Shown piece after piece: positions 47,205-59,875 of a stretch of 64,000 bases of DNA. The notes below the pieces were generated by a model, which made no database searches, was not told the origin of the DNA, and saw nothing but the letters and a program-made list of their open reading frames with translations. Where the stretch lies: the NCBI GenBank assembly GCA_033961575.1, contig CM066728.1, positions 99,152,852 through 99,216,851 of the forward strand, read 5' to 3'. A program made the translations under genes and the position numbers. The DNA comes from Aselliscus stoliczkanus (Eukaryota > Chordata > Mammalia > Chiroptera > Hipposideridae). Within the stretch, counting starts at the first letter, position 1; every line of letters begins with the position of its first letter.

Positions 47205-48055
47205 AGCAAAGCCTAGGAAAGAATCAGTGAGCTTAAAGATAGGTCAATAGAAACTTCCCAAACTGAAATACAAATATAAATTATTATTATTATTATTATT
47301 ATTATTATTTTAATTAAAATTTATTGGGGTGACAATGGTTAGTGAAGTTACATAGGTTCCAGGTGCACAATTCTGTAATACATCATCTATATATCATATA
47401 TTTTTTAAAAGACAATGCAAAACCCTAGTGTTGTGGGATAATTTCAAAAGATCTGACACTGGAAGAGAAGAGAGATTAGAAAATAAGATATATTTGAAAT
47501 TATAATGGCTGAGAGTCTTCCCAAATTAATGACATGTACCAAACTATAGATCCAAGGAACTGCTAGGAATACCAAGCAGGATAAACACCAAAAAATAAAA
47601 ATAAAAATAAAAACTACACCTCGACCTATCATAATCAAAGTGTAGAAAATAAAAAACAAAAGAAATATTGCAAACATCTCTGCTAGGGAGTACCTTATCT
47701 CTAGAGGAAAGAAAAGTACAGGACTTACAGTGGAATTGTCACCAGAATTATGGTAACAAGGCATGAGTGAAGTAAAATATTTAAAGATATGGAAAAAAAA
47801 AATCAAACAAGAGTTCTGTATTCAGATAAATTACCCTTCAGAAGTGAAAAATAAAGGCCCTCTTGGACAATAGAAACTGAGGTTGTGCATCAGTAACAGA
47901 CCTGCCCTATAACAGCTGTTAAAATAAGTTCTTCCAGGAGAATGTCAGAAGGTCAGAAAATCAGATGGTCATTAAGAAAGAAAGACCATTGGAGATGAAA
48001 TAAATGAGCATAGAATAAGTTAAATGAGCAACAGTAATGTCACCAAGCCTGGGAG
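47205..48055 (+). mobile_element. Old L1M ORF1-region fragment, interrupted
   Basis: Sense L1M sequence: gaaagaatcagtgagcttaa with aggtcaatagaaacttccca at 47219-47262, then after an interruption gaaattataatggctgagag, ccaaggaactgctaggaata, the stretch aattctgtattc-like near 47810 and acagacctgccctataacag with gttcttccaggagaatgtca. This is the ORF1 C-terminal region. A younger L1 3' end in opposite orientation splits it at about 47280-47410. Frames are destroyed. Confidence 0.7.
47280..47410 (-). mobile_element. LINE-1 3' terminus with (ATT)n tail, nested
   Basis: A run of about ten ATT units (47281-47310) leads into the complement of the L1 3'UTR end (aaaatttattggggtgacaa through aatacatcatctatatatca). 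It lies inside the older L1M. The ATT run on this strand is probably an expanded AAT tail on the L1 strand. Confidence 0.8.
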
Positions 48056-48399
48056 GAGGGAATTCGGCACCTGCAGCAGATGTGAGCTGGTGTGGTGTCA
48101 CTTAAAGACAAACTTAGTTTAATATGTATTCTGTGAACTCATCTGTGAACTCTCGAGGAATAACCAAACATCATTTTAAAAGAAGAAACATTGCTATGCT
48201 AAGAGAAGGGATAAATGGAGTTATATAAAATGTTCAAAATCAGAGAATGCAGGAAAAGGTGGGGCACAAGATGGTTACAAAGAGCAGATATTAAAATTAC
48301 TAATCCAATAAACACTTTACATGTGAATAGCCTGGAGTTCCACTTTTTAGAAAACAAGTGTGAGGAGCTCCCTGGACCCATTCCCCAGGGTTTAACATG

Positions 48400-48590
48400 C
48401 ATTTAATCCTGCAATTCCCCCTCACCCCACACACAGTGAGGTATTTTACAGAAGAGAACACATAGGCACAGAGAAGTCAAATAACTTCTCCAAGGACACA
48501 TAGCTAGGAATTGTGGTTGAGATACCAACTCAAGCAGTTCAGCTATGAATGCCAAGGTCTGAATCACTATACTAATAAGCCTCTAGATAG
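48400..48590 (-). repeat. MIR element
   Basis: The complement of MIR reads gtgaggtattttacagaaga, then aggcacagagaagtcaaata, acttctccaaggacacatag, ctaggaattgtggttgag, and the head complement gaatcactatactaataagc. It is well preserved for a MIR. Confidence 0.82.
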
Positions 48591-49334
48591 ACTCAGGATG
48601 CACAGGATGATTCAATTTGAATTTTAGAAGTAAACAAACAAATACAATATACATCACATATGTTGAGGGAACAGTATCATAAAAGCAAAAATGGCCGTTC
48701 TGCAGTGGTTACACACAGATAAGGAAAGGCTTTCTATCTCCAGTCCAAAGAGAAACTTCTTTAACTCATTGATAATAAAGGCTTTGAAGCCAATCAGTGA
48801 GATATATTTTATATAGACAGCACAAGCAATGTTTGGTTACAATATATCATACAATACATTATTTACTTTGATCTTTGCAATATTTATTTTGTCTCTGGCT
48901 AAAAGGAAAATTTAATCTTGTCTACTGGTTGTCTAGGAGCAGTATTTGATTGTTAGTTCAACTTCTGCCAGATACATTCCTTCAACAAAGGAGAAAAAAT
49001 ATATTTTTGAAGAAATTGTTTTATAGTTCAGTCAGCTGGGCTTTTAGAGAATTCTTGTGGGCTAGGTTTAAAGAAGTGTTTGGTCTTATAAGGCTTTTTC
49101 TTCCCTCTTCACTACAAAAGCACTCTGCAACTAGACACATGAATTTTTGGGGATCGATATGGAACGAAAAATTGTTTCACTCTGTGGAAGTGTGTGGGTT
49201 TTGTATTGCCTCAGGTTTTCAAATTTTCAAGTCTGCACATTTACATCATTTTGATTTGTCATGTGATGCACTGTTGATATGTAATTTAACAAAATCCTCT
49301 GTAGAAAATTCAATTTATATCATAAGGTGAAACA
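48591..49334. other. Unassigned sequence
   Basis: This includes a plus-strand open frame of 126 codons at 48950-49330. It lacks any motif I recognise and its composition fits chance in AT-rich DNA. Confidence 0.45.
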
Positions 49335-49775
49335 GTATCCCAGTTATCTATTACGATGTTTATGTACCATTTTGTTGCATTTGAAAACTTTGTGGGTCAG
49401 GATTTCATCTCAGTGATTGTTCAGGTCTGTGTGGCATAAGGTAGGATTCTAGATAGTACTCAGCTGCCAGCATCTCTTGATCAGGAAGGTCCAAGATGAC
49501 ATCACACACATGCCTCTGAACTTTGCAGGATGACTGGGAGGCTGAGTCCCTCTGTCCTGTCTGATTAGGGTTTCTCATGCTATCTCTCCATCAGGATAGA
49601 CAGACTTTGTTTTTCTTTAACTCTGTTTTTTTATTAGTTTCAGGTATACAAAACAATGCAATAGTTATAAATTTCATAAAGTGACAACCCCTCCCCCAAT
49701 CAACCCCCCCCAATATCATACGTATTTATTATAATTCCATTGACTCCACTCACCACACTATCCTCCACATCCCAT

Positions 49776-49818
<43 letters not shown>

Positions 49819-50135
49819 TAGTTGACACATAATGTTATTCAGCTTCAGTTTCAGGTGTACAGTGCAGTGGTCAAGCCTCTACACTGTTTGTGAAGTGGTC
49901 TCCCTAACAAGACATGTATGCACCTAGATAGACAGACTTTTTACATGACCTCTTACCTCCCAAGACAAAAACTTTCAGTCCTTTGAAATATTAGGCCCAG
50001 AATTTTCATAGAGCGACTGCCACATTCTATTGGTCAAAGAAGTCATGTCAGTTTACATTCAAAGGAGAGACAATGAATTCTACTGCTCAATGGAAAAAAA
50101 TGCTGACAAAGTTGCAGCAACATCAATGGCCCACA
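49335..50135 (-). mobile_element. MaLR-like repeat, antisense, split by an L1
   Basis: The stretch tatcccagttatctattacg, aaaactttgtgggtcaggat and, after the L1, gccacattctattggtcaaa with gaagtcatgtcagtttacat recall the complement of an old MaLR-type LTR or a hAT element. The L1 at 49609-49926 interrupts it. Family assignment is uncertain; that it is repetitive is more likely than not. Confidence 0.45.
49609..49926 (-). mobile_element. LINE-1 3'UTR fragment with target duplication
   Basis: The 3'UTR complement ttagtttcaggtatacaaaa with a C-rich patch near 49690-49710 matches the 11010 and 33424 copies. It is 318 bp long, containing a (TA)n expansion at 49780-49815. The word gatagacagacttt is duplicated at 49595-49608 and 49927-49940, which fixes the ends. 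Confidence 0.9.
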
Positions 50136-50146
50136 AACAATGCTTT

Positions 50147-50148
<2 letters not shown>

Positions 50149-50208
<60 letters not shown>
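50149..50208. repeat. (AT)n microsatellite
   Basis: About 29 pure AT units, then GTGT, next to the tail of a dimeric SINE. It produces artefactual frames encoding Tyr-Ile repeats. Confidence 0.97.
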
Positions 50209-50214
<6 letters not shown>

Positions 50215-50220
50215 TTTTGG

Positions 50221-50714
50221 TTTTTTTTTTTAAGGTTTTATTGGGGAATTGGGGAAGGGGAACATTGTGTTTTTCCAGGACCCATCAGCTTCAAGTCAAG
50301 TTGTGTCCTTCAATCTCATTTGTGGAGAGTGCAAGCTCAGCTCCCAAGTTCAGTTGCCGCTTTAAATCTAGTTGTGGGGTGGGGGCGACCAGCCCAGCAT
50401 CCCATGCCGGTGTCCAACAAGCAACCTTGTTGTTAAGAGCATGCGCTCTAACCAAATGAGCCATCTGGCAGCCCTGCGGCAGCTTAAGACTCCTCAGCTT
50501 AAGGTGCCAATCTTAGTTGCAGCGGGGAGAGGGAAGGCGGGGCACAGCCCATCATCATCCCAGGCAGGAGTCAAACAGCTGCTAAAGAGCTGCACTCTTG
50601 CCAGCTCAGCAGCAGCTCAGCTTGGGCGCAGCTCACTTGCCCATGTGGGAATCGGACCAGCAACCGTCTTGCTCAGAGTTTGCACTCTAACCAACTGAGC
50701 AACGCAGCCTGTCC
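50221..50714 (-). mobile_element. Dimeric SINE with two tRNA-like heads
   Basis: On the minus strand, unit 1 (50714-50476) has the head gctgcgttgctcagttggtt, a good B box (ggtccgattccc) and a body with gcccaagctgagctgctgct, akin to the Rhin-like copies. Unit 2 (50475-50221) has a second head gggctgccagatggctcatt with tggttagagcgcatgctctt and a degraded B box. It then runs through cgcccccaccccacaa to a C-rich tail (ttccccttccccaattcccc, aataaaacc) and A11. The tail module matches that of the composite SINEs at 26818 and 28111. No clear target duplication was found. Confidence 0.82.
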
Positions 50715-50719
50715 TCTAT

Positions 50720-51890
50720 AGTTTTTAAAACTTCTCCTGGATTAATTTGTTGGAAGGTATTAGATTACTGATTGAGTTTCTTTACTAGTAATTGGTATTT
50801 TCAGATTTTCTATTCCTTTATAATTCAGTCTTGGTAGGTTATATGTTTCCAGGAATATATCCATTTCTGGTAGATTCTCCAGTTTGTTGATGTATAGTAT
50901 ATATAAAGATAAGTGTCCATGGTAGCCCTCTTATGATCCTTTGTTGTGTGGCATCACTTGGAATTTCTCATCATTCATTTCTAATTCTATTTATTTGTGT
51001 TCTCTCTCTCATGCTGTTGTTTTTTCCTTAGGAAGTCTAGCTAAAGGTTTGTCTTAAAACAAACAAACAAACAAACAAACAAACAAAGACCAGCTCTGGT
51101 CATTGTTTCATTGATTTTTCTATCTTTTCAGTCTCTATTTCATTTAATTCCTCTCTAATCTTTGTTATATTTTTCCTTTAACAAATTTTGGGCTTAGTTT
51201 GTTCTTTCTCTAGGTCCTTGAGGTATAAAGTTAGGTTGTTTATTTGAGATTTATCTTTTTTCTTTAGGCATTTATCACTATAAACGTCCCTTTGGAATTC
51301 CTTTTCTTTATGGGGGTTTCCTGTATACAATACGTTTTTTCTCTTTTGTTGCTTTTATGATTTTCTTCTTGTACTTAACACTTGACAATTTAAATATATT
51401 GTGCCTCAGTGTGTGTCTCTAATACATCTTATTTGGAACATGCTGGGCTTCCCCGATTCGAATGCCTGTGTTTATCCTTAGGTTAGGGAGGTTTTCAGGC
51501 ATTATTTGTTTGAATAAGCTTTATGGTCATTCTCTCTTTTTCTGGGAACCCTCTAGTGAACACATTAGTGTCCTTGAATGTACCCCATGAGTCTTTTAGC
51601 TATTTTCATTCTTTTTCTTTTTTCTTGTAACCTCACTGTTTGGATGAATTCTGCTAGCCTGTATTTCAGTTTCCTGATCCTGTCTTATACTTTGTCCAGT
51701 GTGCTGTTGAACCTCATTATTGAATATTTTAATTCTGTTACTGTGTCCTTTAGCTCTGTGATTCCTGCTTTGTATTTTCTTATATTTTTCTGTCACTTTG
51801 TTAAACTTCTCACTAAGTGAGCTTACATTTGATATTATCTTTGTTTCTGTCTTTATTATAAACAATATACACATACCTGCTAGAATGACA
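50720..51890 (-). mobile_element. Old L1M ORF2/ORF1 remnant
   Basis: Complement of L1: ttcagtcttggtaggttata, atttctaattctatttattt, then accagctctggtcattgttt and ggcatttatcactataaacg mark ORF2. Further right, gacaatttaaatatattgtg with cctcagtgtgtgtctctaat, and tcactgtttggatgaattct with ctgtatttcagtttcctgat, mark the upstream ORF1 region. The order is collinear. An AAAC array (51057-51086) is internal. The dimeric SINE abuts its left end. Frames are broken. Confidence 0.75.
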
Positions 51891-54800
51891 GGTATACAAT
51901 TTTTTTTGTCTAATTCTCACCAAAGTGTATTATTGAACATTTTTAATTGAAATTAATTTATATGATAGGTAAAAATAGCATTCTGTTGTTGTTTTCTCAA
52001 TTTCTACGAATTTAATTATTGTTGACTGTAAGCATTTTTCCATAGGTTTTATTACTCCTTGTATATCTGTGTGCATGTATGTGTGCAGAATAGAGATTTT
52101 TGAGAAACAGTTTCAATATTTCCTGTTGACTACTTTTTTTGTTTAGTTTATTTATATCTTTTACAAATTAGCCCCTGATATTCCCTATCTAGTAAAATTA
52201 CATTCTTAGGCTTGTCGTTTGTATTTGTAATTTATTTGCCTTATTTTACTATTTCTGTACTAGGTGTTTTGACTGATTTTTAAATTTTGTGACTATTGTC
52301 CCAGTGTTAAAACACTTCCATGTATTAAATTTATCAAAGTTTACGTTAGTGCTTAAAGTTCTGTAATTTTCATATTTTAGGGGATAAAAAAACAAAAAAA
52401 AACACTTGGAGATTCCCTTATTTAAAAATGCTCTTCTAGTATCATAGGCATGAAATTTGATTTTTCAAAACTGTGCATCCTGAAATGTACTTTAATGCAA
52501 AAAGTTTATTGTTTTAATCAATAAAATTGCTCTTAGATTCACACATTGCACAATTATAGATTCACACCCCTTATGCTTGTATGCTCAGAGTTCACCATAT
52601 GACTTAAATGTATGCTAATAAATACTGATATGCTAAGAACTATGCTATGATTAAGCCTTTCTTGAGTTAGGCCTTGCAATTTTAATTTATCAGTATTTTA
52701 ATTATTTTAAAAATAATATTAATTTATAATTATCTTTTATTTTTAAATGTTATATTCCAATGTTTTACTTGAATTTAAACATAGCATTTTTCCAGTACCA
52801 GAATACTTTTTTTCACAGTTCATCAGTCATTTTGAATTCTAACCTTAACTTGTATTAGAAAGCAAGGAAGGAAGCAAGCAAACTACCTCTCAGGATTAAT
52901 CCTCTCACTCTAAATGTATTAAAGTGGTTGATTATATCCAATTTGCTTGGAATTATTACCCAGTTTTATATTTCCTATACAATTTACATTTAATTGGGGT
53001 TCTGTGGAATCTCAACATCAAATGATACCTACACAACTATGTTTTCATTATAATCATTTTTACTCATTGTGGGTGATAAGAACTTCATTACATTAAAAAA
53101 GATATGATTAAATAAAACAATAAGTGATGAGGGTAAAATTGAGATTGCTATTTCCGATTAGAGGGCTTTGTGGCATTTATATGAATATTCATCCTCTATG
53201 AACTCATATTTTTTTATTTCAAAGAGTTGAACAGTCTAAAAACCTTTTAGGAATCACGTTTTTTCCCCCTCCAGGCGTTTGACTAATACATTTAGAAACC
53301 CAAAATGTCTGTTCATTATTATGGTGAAGACCTTAGGGGAACCTATTATTCACTTATAGATCAATGCCAATACTATCTCAAATAAATGATGTTACCTGTC
53401 TGTTCCATTTCCCACGATACTCAAATCACAATCCAGCATTAAGGTTGGAAGCTCATAAATCTTTGATTTTGAATGTAGCGAAATTCCTAAGTGCACTCTA
53501 TTTTGATAGCATTAAAAATTAGATTTGAAGCTATCCCACAGCATCATTATAGGTTTTCTGTAGCTGATACTATTATAAATAACAACTTAGTAGTAATCTA
53601 ATCAATAATTTAAGTTTTCTACCCTGGACTAAAATACCCATAAGGGCAGGAATTCCTAAAGTAATACATTTGATGTTTGGTTAAAAGCGATCTGGCATGT
53701 CAGAGTAGTGGTTCCGCCAAATTGAAGTGTTCCATTCTCAAACTCTACCACATTCATTAATGATTTAAAAACATCTACTGTCTTTCTGCAGTATGTTTTT
53801 CCATTATTTAGTTCTTAAGGTGGGAATCATGTAGCTGCATTTTCTCCAGTTCAGGTTGTGTTTGAACAAACCTATTTTTGGCATGTTACAGCATATTGTT
53901 GTTTTGGCATACTGTAAATTTCTCACTTAACAAGAGTGGTGAAGCTTTGGCCATCCAGTTAATCATTAACTATTTTTATTCAATATATTCATAATTTACA
54001 AACTAGCATTCACTAATTTATTATTTATACATCATCTGCTTTTAAACTTAGTTTCAAGTGAATTATTAATTAAGAATTACAAATTGCAAATTCCAAGGAA
54101 AGAATAAGTGAAATATTAAATGAAAGCACAAGTATAAAATTACTACTTTCCTTTTAAAAAAAGAAATGAAACACTATATAATTTTACTTTTACTTTTCTG
54201 GTAGAGTATTAGAGATGTTAAAGTGATCAATAATCCTGTATTTTATATATTTTTAAATTGGGCATCTAAGATATATTTTTTTAAAAATAAAGCAATAATA
54301 AACAGAATTGCATAAGACTATCAGAATTTATTTGTACTTGCTGAGTTGTTGACATCTGCACCAAATATTTTTCAGCTTATGTTAACTCTCTTTTTTCTAA
54401 GATTATAAGTAGCAATGTGCCGTGTTCATTGAAGAAAAATTTATGAACAAGTAAACACATTTGGGGCAACAGAAGCATCATTTAATCAATTGTGACTTAT
54501 ATTAAGAGTGATTCATGTGGTAGGGAAAATGAAACTTAATGATGACTTTGTTCACTTGCAAATATATACCTAAGGATTGGTTTATGTTTTAGAAAAATAT
54601 AATCCAATATTTCCTTAGAAAGTTTTTCGTTGATTTGTAATTCCAACCAATGGATCAGTAATTCCAACCAATTATTGATAAACATATAATTATGTTCTTT
54701 TCTAACATAGGTGTTTCCCGCTAAACATAACTAGTTCTTTAGGTTGCAGCCAACACATTTTTAAATTTTGGGTTTTATTTTCATCACATTCAAATGAGTC

Positions 54801-54929
54801 ACATGGCGCTACCTGGATTCAGTGAGATCTAAGAAAGGTAGGCCCTGGAGGGCAGCTAATTCCCAACAACTACAAATATGGAAGAAAAATCTCAATTTTT
54901 TTGTTGGGTAACCAGCTGTTTCTGCAACA
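51891..54929. other. Unassigned AT-rich desert, about 3 kb
   Basis: No gene, RNA or assignable repeat. A GGAA/GCAA-rich patch lies near 52860-52880. Confidence 0.45.
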
Positions 54930-55075
54930 TTTAGATGACCAATTGCGTTTTATATAGCTGAGAACTGTGACTCAAAAGGTTTATTTTCTCAATATTACAT
55001 AGCTAAGTACATGGTAGACTGGTGACTGAAAACTTAATCTCTTTTCACTCAACCCCTTCCTTCCTCAAATGCCTG
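54930..55075 (-). repeat. MIR element
   Basis: A weak MIR complement is seen: agctgagaactgtgactcaa, then acatagctaagtacatggta, then gactggtgactgaaaactta. The following 55130-55224 (cataacctagtgcttataaa-like) may be another MIR piece. Confidence 0.5.
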
Positions 55076-55224
55076 TGTTTTATTTCCTTTCCCCTTACGA
55101 TTAGGTCACATAATTATTAACATGTGCTAAAAATATATTGGCACCATTTATAACCTAGTGCTTATAAAGTTTTTAAGTGCTCACTGTTTTTCATAGATAG
55201 AATTCTCCAAATAACACAATGAGA

Positions 55225-55930
55225 AGCACAGGGCTTTTATACTTTACTCAGAAATGCTGAGAGTAGGGTATTATATCACCTCTTGTAAGAACAATGGCTG
55301 GATGCTAAGACAACCAATCATGGTATTAGTGTTGGAACTTTCAGTCCCACCCCTCGGAACACTGGAGGTGGGAGAGGTGGGGTGGCATGCTAGAGGTTGA
55401 ATCAATCACCAATGGCTGACAGTTTAATCAATCCTGCCTATGCAATGAAGCCTCCATAAAACTCCTAATGTCAGGGTTGGGAGAGCTTAAATTAATAGGT
55501 CGGTAGAAGTTTGGGAAGAGTAGTGCTCTGAGTGCATGGAAACTCTGTAGCCTTTACCCACACCCTGCCTTAAGCACCTCTTCTATCTGGCTGTTCCTGG
55601 GTTATATCTTTTTCATAATAAACCAGTGATTTCAGTAAGTAGAGCATTTCTCTAAATTATGTGATCCATTCCAACACATTAATCCCACTGAAGAGGGGTT
55701 GTTGGAACCTCCAATCTATAAATGGTTGATCAGAAACACAGGTAACAACCTGGACTCGTAATTGGTATCTGATGTGTGAATGCAGGGGCGGCAGTTTTAG
55801 AGGATTGAGACTTTTAACCAGTGGAATCTGATGCTATCCCCAAGTATTGTAGATGATGTCAAAATTAAATGGAATCGACACTTAGATGGCGTCAGAGAAT
55901 TGCTTGAGGTATGGTAACCAGCTCCCCCAA
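55225..55930 (+). mobile_element. ERVL-type LTR (MER21/MER77-like)
   Basis: About 700 bp with LTR order: tttcagtcccacccctcgga, gttgaatcaatcaccaatgg, tgcaatgaagcctccataaa, tatctggctgttcctgggtt, a poly-A signal AATAAA at 55617-55622, then gaagaggggttgttggaacc, aggtaacaacctggactcgt and gtggaatctgatgctatccc. The sequence is familiar from class III LTRs; the subfamily name is tentative. It is a solo LTR with no coding sequence. Confidence 0.7.
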
Positions 55931-56102
55931 GATCAGACTCAGAACCAGAAACTAAATCATTACAACGGAAGATACATTTTATTTTTATTTTTCAAATCTA
56001 TTGCTTTATTAATCCCTTTAAATATACTATTTTTCATCTGGTGAACTGAAGTGAATCCAGGCTCGCTAAAGCTCAAAATATAAAAATATTTTTAAAACAA
56101 GG

Positions 56103-56148
<46 letters not shown>

Positions 56149-58929
56149 CCAGAATTGTCAAAGCAATATTTAATTGAAAAAAATTACATTAATTGAAAAG
56201 AATTATTTTTAAAATATGCTTACTATTGTATGTATTTCTTCATATTTATATCATTACTTTTTTCAAAAAACAGCATAATTTTCACTAATGTTTGAACTCA
56301 TGATATTTGAACAAAATATATAACTAAAAATGTTTCTAGTTTTTACCTTCTTGAGTCAACCTATTAATTTAAGTAAGTTCTATTTCTAGGATTAGAATAT
56401 TTTATCCAAGAATCCATAAAGAATATTTGAAGTTCTTACATATTATCAAATTTCATATATATATGAAGTTATTGTATATGAGATATCTCATATATGTCTC
56501 ATAATTTTATCTCATATAATTTTTAAGTTTTACACAAATTTCTATCATTTATCCTATTTAAAATGGCCTAGTATGGTACAAGACACTGAGTTAAAATAAA
56601 CTTGCTGTCAGTATTTTGACTGAGATATTTGTTCCCTAGCATATGTGGTTAATAGAAGGCTTCATATTATGTGTTAAATAAAGCCTTAGTGAAGATCAAA
56701 TTTAGGATAAAAGAGAAATGACCTGATTAAAATTCATAATGGATAATGAGAGTTACTCTTCTTATATTCAATGTCAAACTCTCCCTGTTGGATCATTTTG
56801 AGAAGTCAATGAGAAGTAGGTATGCTGGGTTTACAGGGGCTATTTTCTTCCCCTAATTTCAACTAAAATAAAACATTGTTATAGTCTACAGACTAGTTCA
56901 AGTGGAAATTTTACCTTTCTGGAGGTTTTATGTAGCTACAATGCCCACAGACTCAATCTCTTCAGCCAGGAAGAGTATGTAAACAATTACCTTCCAGATG
57001 CAAAAGAAAAAACAAAGAAAAACAAGACAAAACAAAAAACCCGAAAGAGCCCTCTGGCTGCTGTGTCCATGCAGTGCTCATGATGCCTCTTCTGGGCCTC
57101 CCTGAGCCCCTAGTGTCCCAATGCATAATCCACAAAGTTCCCTGAGAAGCCTCACTGCCCATGTTAGATGGGCTGTGATTCCCCAAATTCAGGTGAACGC
57201 ACTCTTAAAAGCTCAAAATATTAAAATTTCAATGTGCCATGATCAGTATGAATCTTTGTAGGAATAACAGGGCCTTTTAAATCTGTTATGTGTCCTTTTA
57301 ATCAGGGATAGCTGATACTGTTGAGGCTGCATCCCCTTCAAAGTCAAGTCTAGGTACCACAGAGCCACTCAATGAAGACCCCTATGACCCTCCTATGTCT
57401 TTATTTCTGAGCACGTGTGTGTACATTGCCTACTCCAGGCAAGCTTAGTATATATGGTAAAAATTAATGGCCTGAGACACGTAGCAGCCATCAGGAAACC
57501 GCAAAGGGAGACCTGGCTTTCTTGCCCCCAAGAGGACAACCCTGGGGAGTGCCCCATCTCTTGCTAACATGTCGAAGCCTAGTTCACCATTTAGGACAAA
57601 GCATTTATTCAATCCTTGTCTTGAGCATCAGAAAAATAAATGGATTTTTTTAAAAGTTATTTTAAAAATGCATCTTTAATATCTGGGATCCTATTTAGCA
57701 TGGTGAATATTCATGCTATTCAAAATATTTTATAAAAGGAGCCGACTAAGGGAAGGAAATTTTAAAGCATCTTTCTCATATGCAAACCATATGATCCTTG
57801 AGTGACATTCTATCTCCTCTTTTATTTTAGTGCTACCAGTGGGAAAAAAGCAATTTCTTTAATTTGATCAAGAAGCTAAAATTAAAGAATATTTTCTTGA
57901 TCGCTTCTCCAACAGCAGGGGGAGCTTTTAGATTGTGTAGAGAAGAGCAGCATTCTAATTTATATTTTGGTGGGGAAAAAAATAGAGTCATGAAACATTA
58001 TGGTACTTTCAAAATGTTTTAGAGGAATTAAGCAGTCTCTGATTCCATTTTCATGGATGGCATGATATCTTTTAACTTGTTACACACTTAAAGAACACAA
58101 TATAAAAAAGAAGTATTGCTTCTTGCTGACTTTACTGAAGTGATCTGGCCTCTTTATTAGATTATTAAATGAGGTTTAGATTTTGGCCTGAGAATATTCT
58201 AGAGCACTTGGGATCATGTTACAATTGTCATCGTCTCATTCCCTAAGGAAATAGACCTTTGGCAAACAGTAAAATGGAAGTATACAGAGACCAAATACAT
58301 TATTCAATAAATAAGTAAATAAGTAAGTAAATAGATAAGTGTGAATTTGTCTGATCTTCAAAGAATAAGGACTATAGCAATATGCATATCTGTTTTTTTT
58401 CTATATTCTGAATTCAAAACCACTCTGAATAAATGGTTAATTAACTGGAAGGAAAAGATTTAAATTCTTATATCAGTGTTTTTTGCCTTGCTAAGATGAT
58501 TCAATGTATAATACAATGGAAATACATACTACTTTTTTTTTCCTGTTAAATAATTGATTGTTTCTTTAACAACCTAGATTTTCAATTGTGTATGAATGCA
58601 AGTCACTGAAATTATACTCAATGACCTGATGTTACACAACTGCAGGCTGTGAAGGGAAAAGGGCTACAGGCAAATTGTCTTCATATAAAAAGGTGAATTT
58701 TCTCCTTGATGGTTTTTGTGATGTAAATGACATGATCCTTTGTTTAGAATCTCCCTGACACAGCATTCCTTTCTGTCACTATTTACAGAGGCAAAGTGGC
58801 AGAGCGAAAGGATACACAGCTTTACAGTCAAAATCCAGGCTCCCAAGGAAAAGGTGTTGACATTTCTTGACTCTGTTAGGCATGTTGCATTTATTAAGTT
58901 CAGTTTGACCCTCAGAATTTCATTATGAT
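55931..58929. other. Unassigned region with (TA)n; GC-richer patch at 57010-57600
   Basis: (TA)n with about 21 units lies at 56105-56147. Between 57010 and 57600 the sequence is more complex and GC-richer than the flanks, without a recognised repeat or exon. Frames near 56962-57186 (minus) and 58664-58936 (minus) have no domain. Confidence 0.45.
56105..56147. repeat. (TA)n microsatellite
   Basis: About 21 pure TA units. Confidence 0.96.
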
Positions 58930-59110
58930 GCATCATAAACTATGGATAAAAGCATGCTTTGGAAACAAATTTTGGATTAGAATCCCGATTCTAGGGTGTG
59001 TGTGATCTTGGGGAAGTCATTTAACTTCTTTGCGCTTCAGTTGTAAAACTGTGAAGAGAAAAAAATAATGGAGATGGGAATGATAGTAACTATACTACAG
59101 AGTTATTATG
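58930..59110 (+). repeat. MIR element
   Basis: Sense MIR: gcatgctttggaaacaaatt, ttagaatcccgattctaggg (B-box region), tgtgatcttggggaagtcat, ttaacttctttgcgcttcag, then aaaaataatggagatgggaa. It includes the tRNA-like part and core. Confidence 0.82.
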
Positions 59111-59689
59111 GGAACTAAACTGGTTCTTTTTTAAATGTTTCTAGATTATTATCTGTCAAATAATGAGAACTACATTAGGAAGGGGTTTTTTTTTTAGTCC
59201 ACCAAGATTATTAGAAGGATAATGGTAACCATGTAAATGGGATATTTTTCTAGTGGGCAAATCATACATTAGTTAGGATTTGTATCTGGATCTGTTGGAA
59301 TAACTAGCTCTTGCTTTTATATTATAAAATCAAGAGGCAGTAAACTATGTAACATCCTGAAGATAAAAAAAAAAAGGCAAACGATGAATTAAATCTCAGT
59401 GCCTGTGACACAGAAGACATTCAATGCATATTTGCATAGAAGATGAATGAATAAGTTAATAACATGTCTGACTTCTGACTCTTTCCATTATATCAGGTTG
59501 CATGTAGCTCAGGCAGCATGCATATCAATTGAAGGAAAGCCTTTGATCTCCTTTGACAAGTCAGATGAGTGGTATCATCTGTCCTGTCAACCACAACCCT
59601 ATTAAGGGTCTGTTAAGTGACAAATTGGGTGGCTTATGAGAAAGTGCTTTAAAAGCCATAAAATACCATTTAGGCGTATGCTGTTATTT

Positions 59690-59875
59690 AGTAGGTGATA
59701 TGGTGCATGTTAAAAGACAACCTTGGATTTGAATCTTGCTAGGCTTGTGACTTTGCTTATCACCTAATCTCTCTAAACTTCAGATATTTCAAAAATAATG
59801 AATGTCATGGTTTCCAACTTATACTGAGAAGTACATTTGGCATACAGTACATATAAAGTTAATCCTTATTGCCCT
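59690..59875 (+). repeat. MIR element
   Basis: Sense MIR, diverged: gacaaccttggatttgaatc, ttgtgactttgcttatcacc, taatctctctaaacttcaga, then aaaaataatgaatgtcatgg and gcatacagtacatataaagt. It lies 600 bp downstream of, and parallel to, the MIR at 58930. Confidence 0.7.

Noticed and set aside
48950..49330. 126-codon plus-strand frame, the longest outside clear repeats apart from a microsatellite-driven one
   Set aside because: No motif, signal or codon pattern of a known family. A frame of this length is expected by chance in 64 kb searched in six frames.
50030..50459. Frames with long Tyr-Ile repeats
   Set aside because: They are translations of the (AT)n microsatellite at 50149-50208 running into a SINE.
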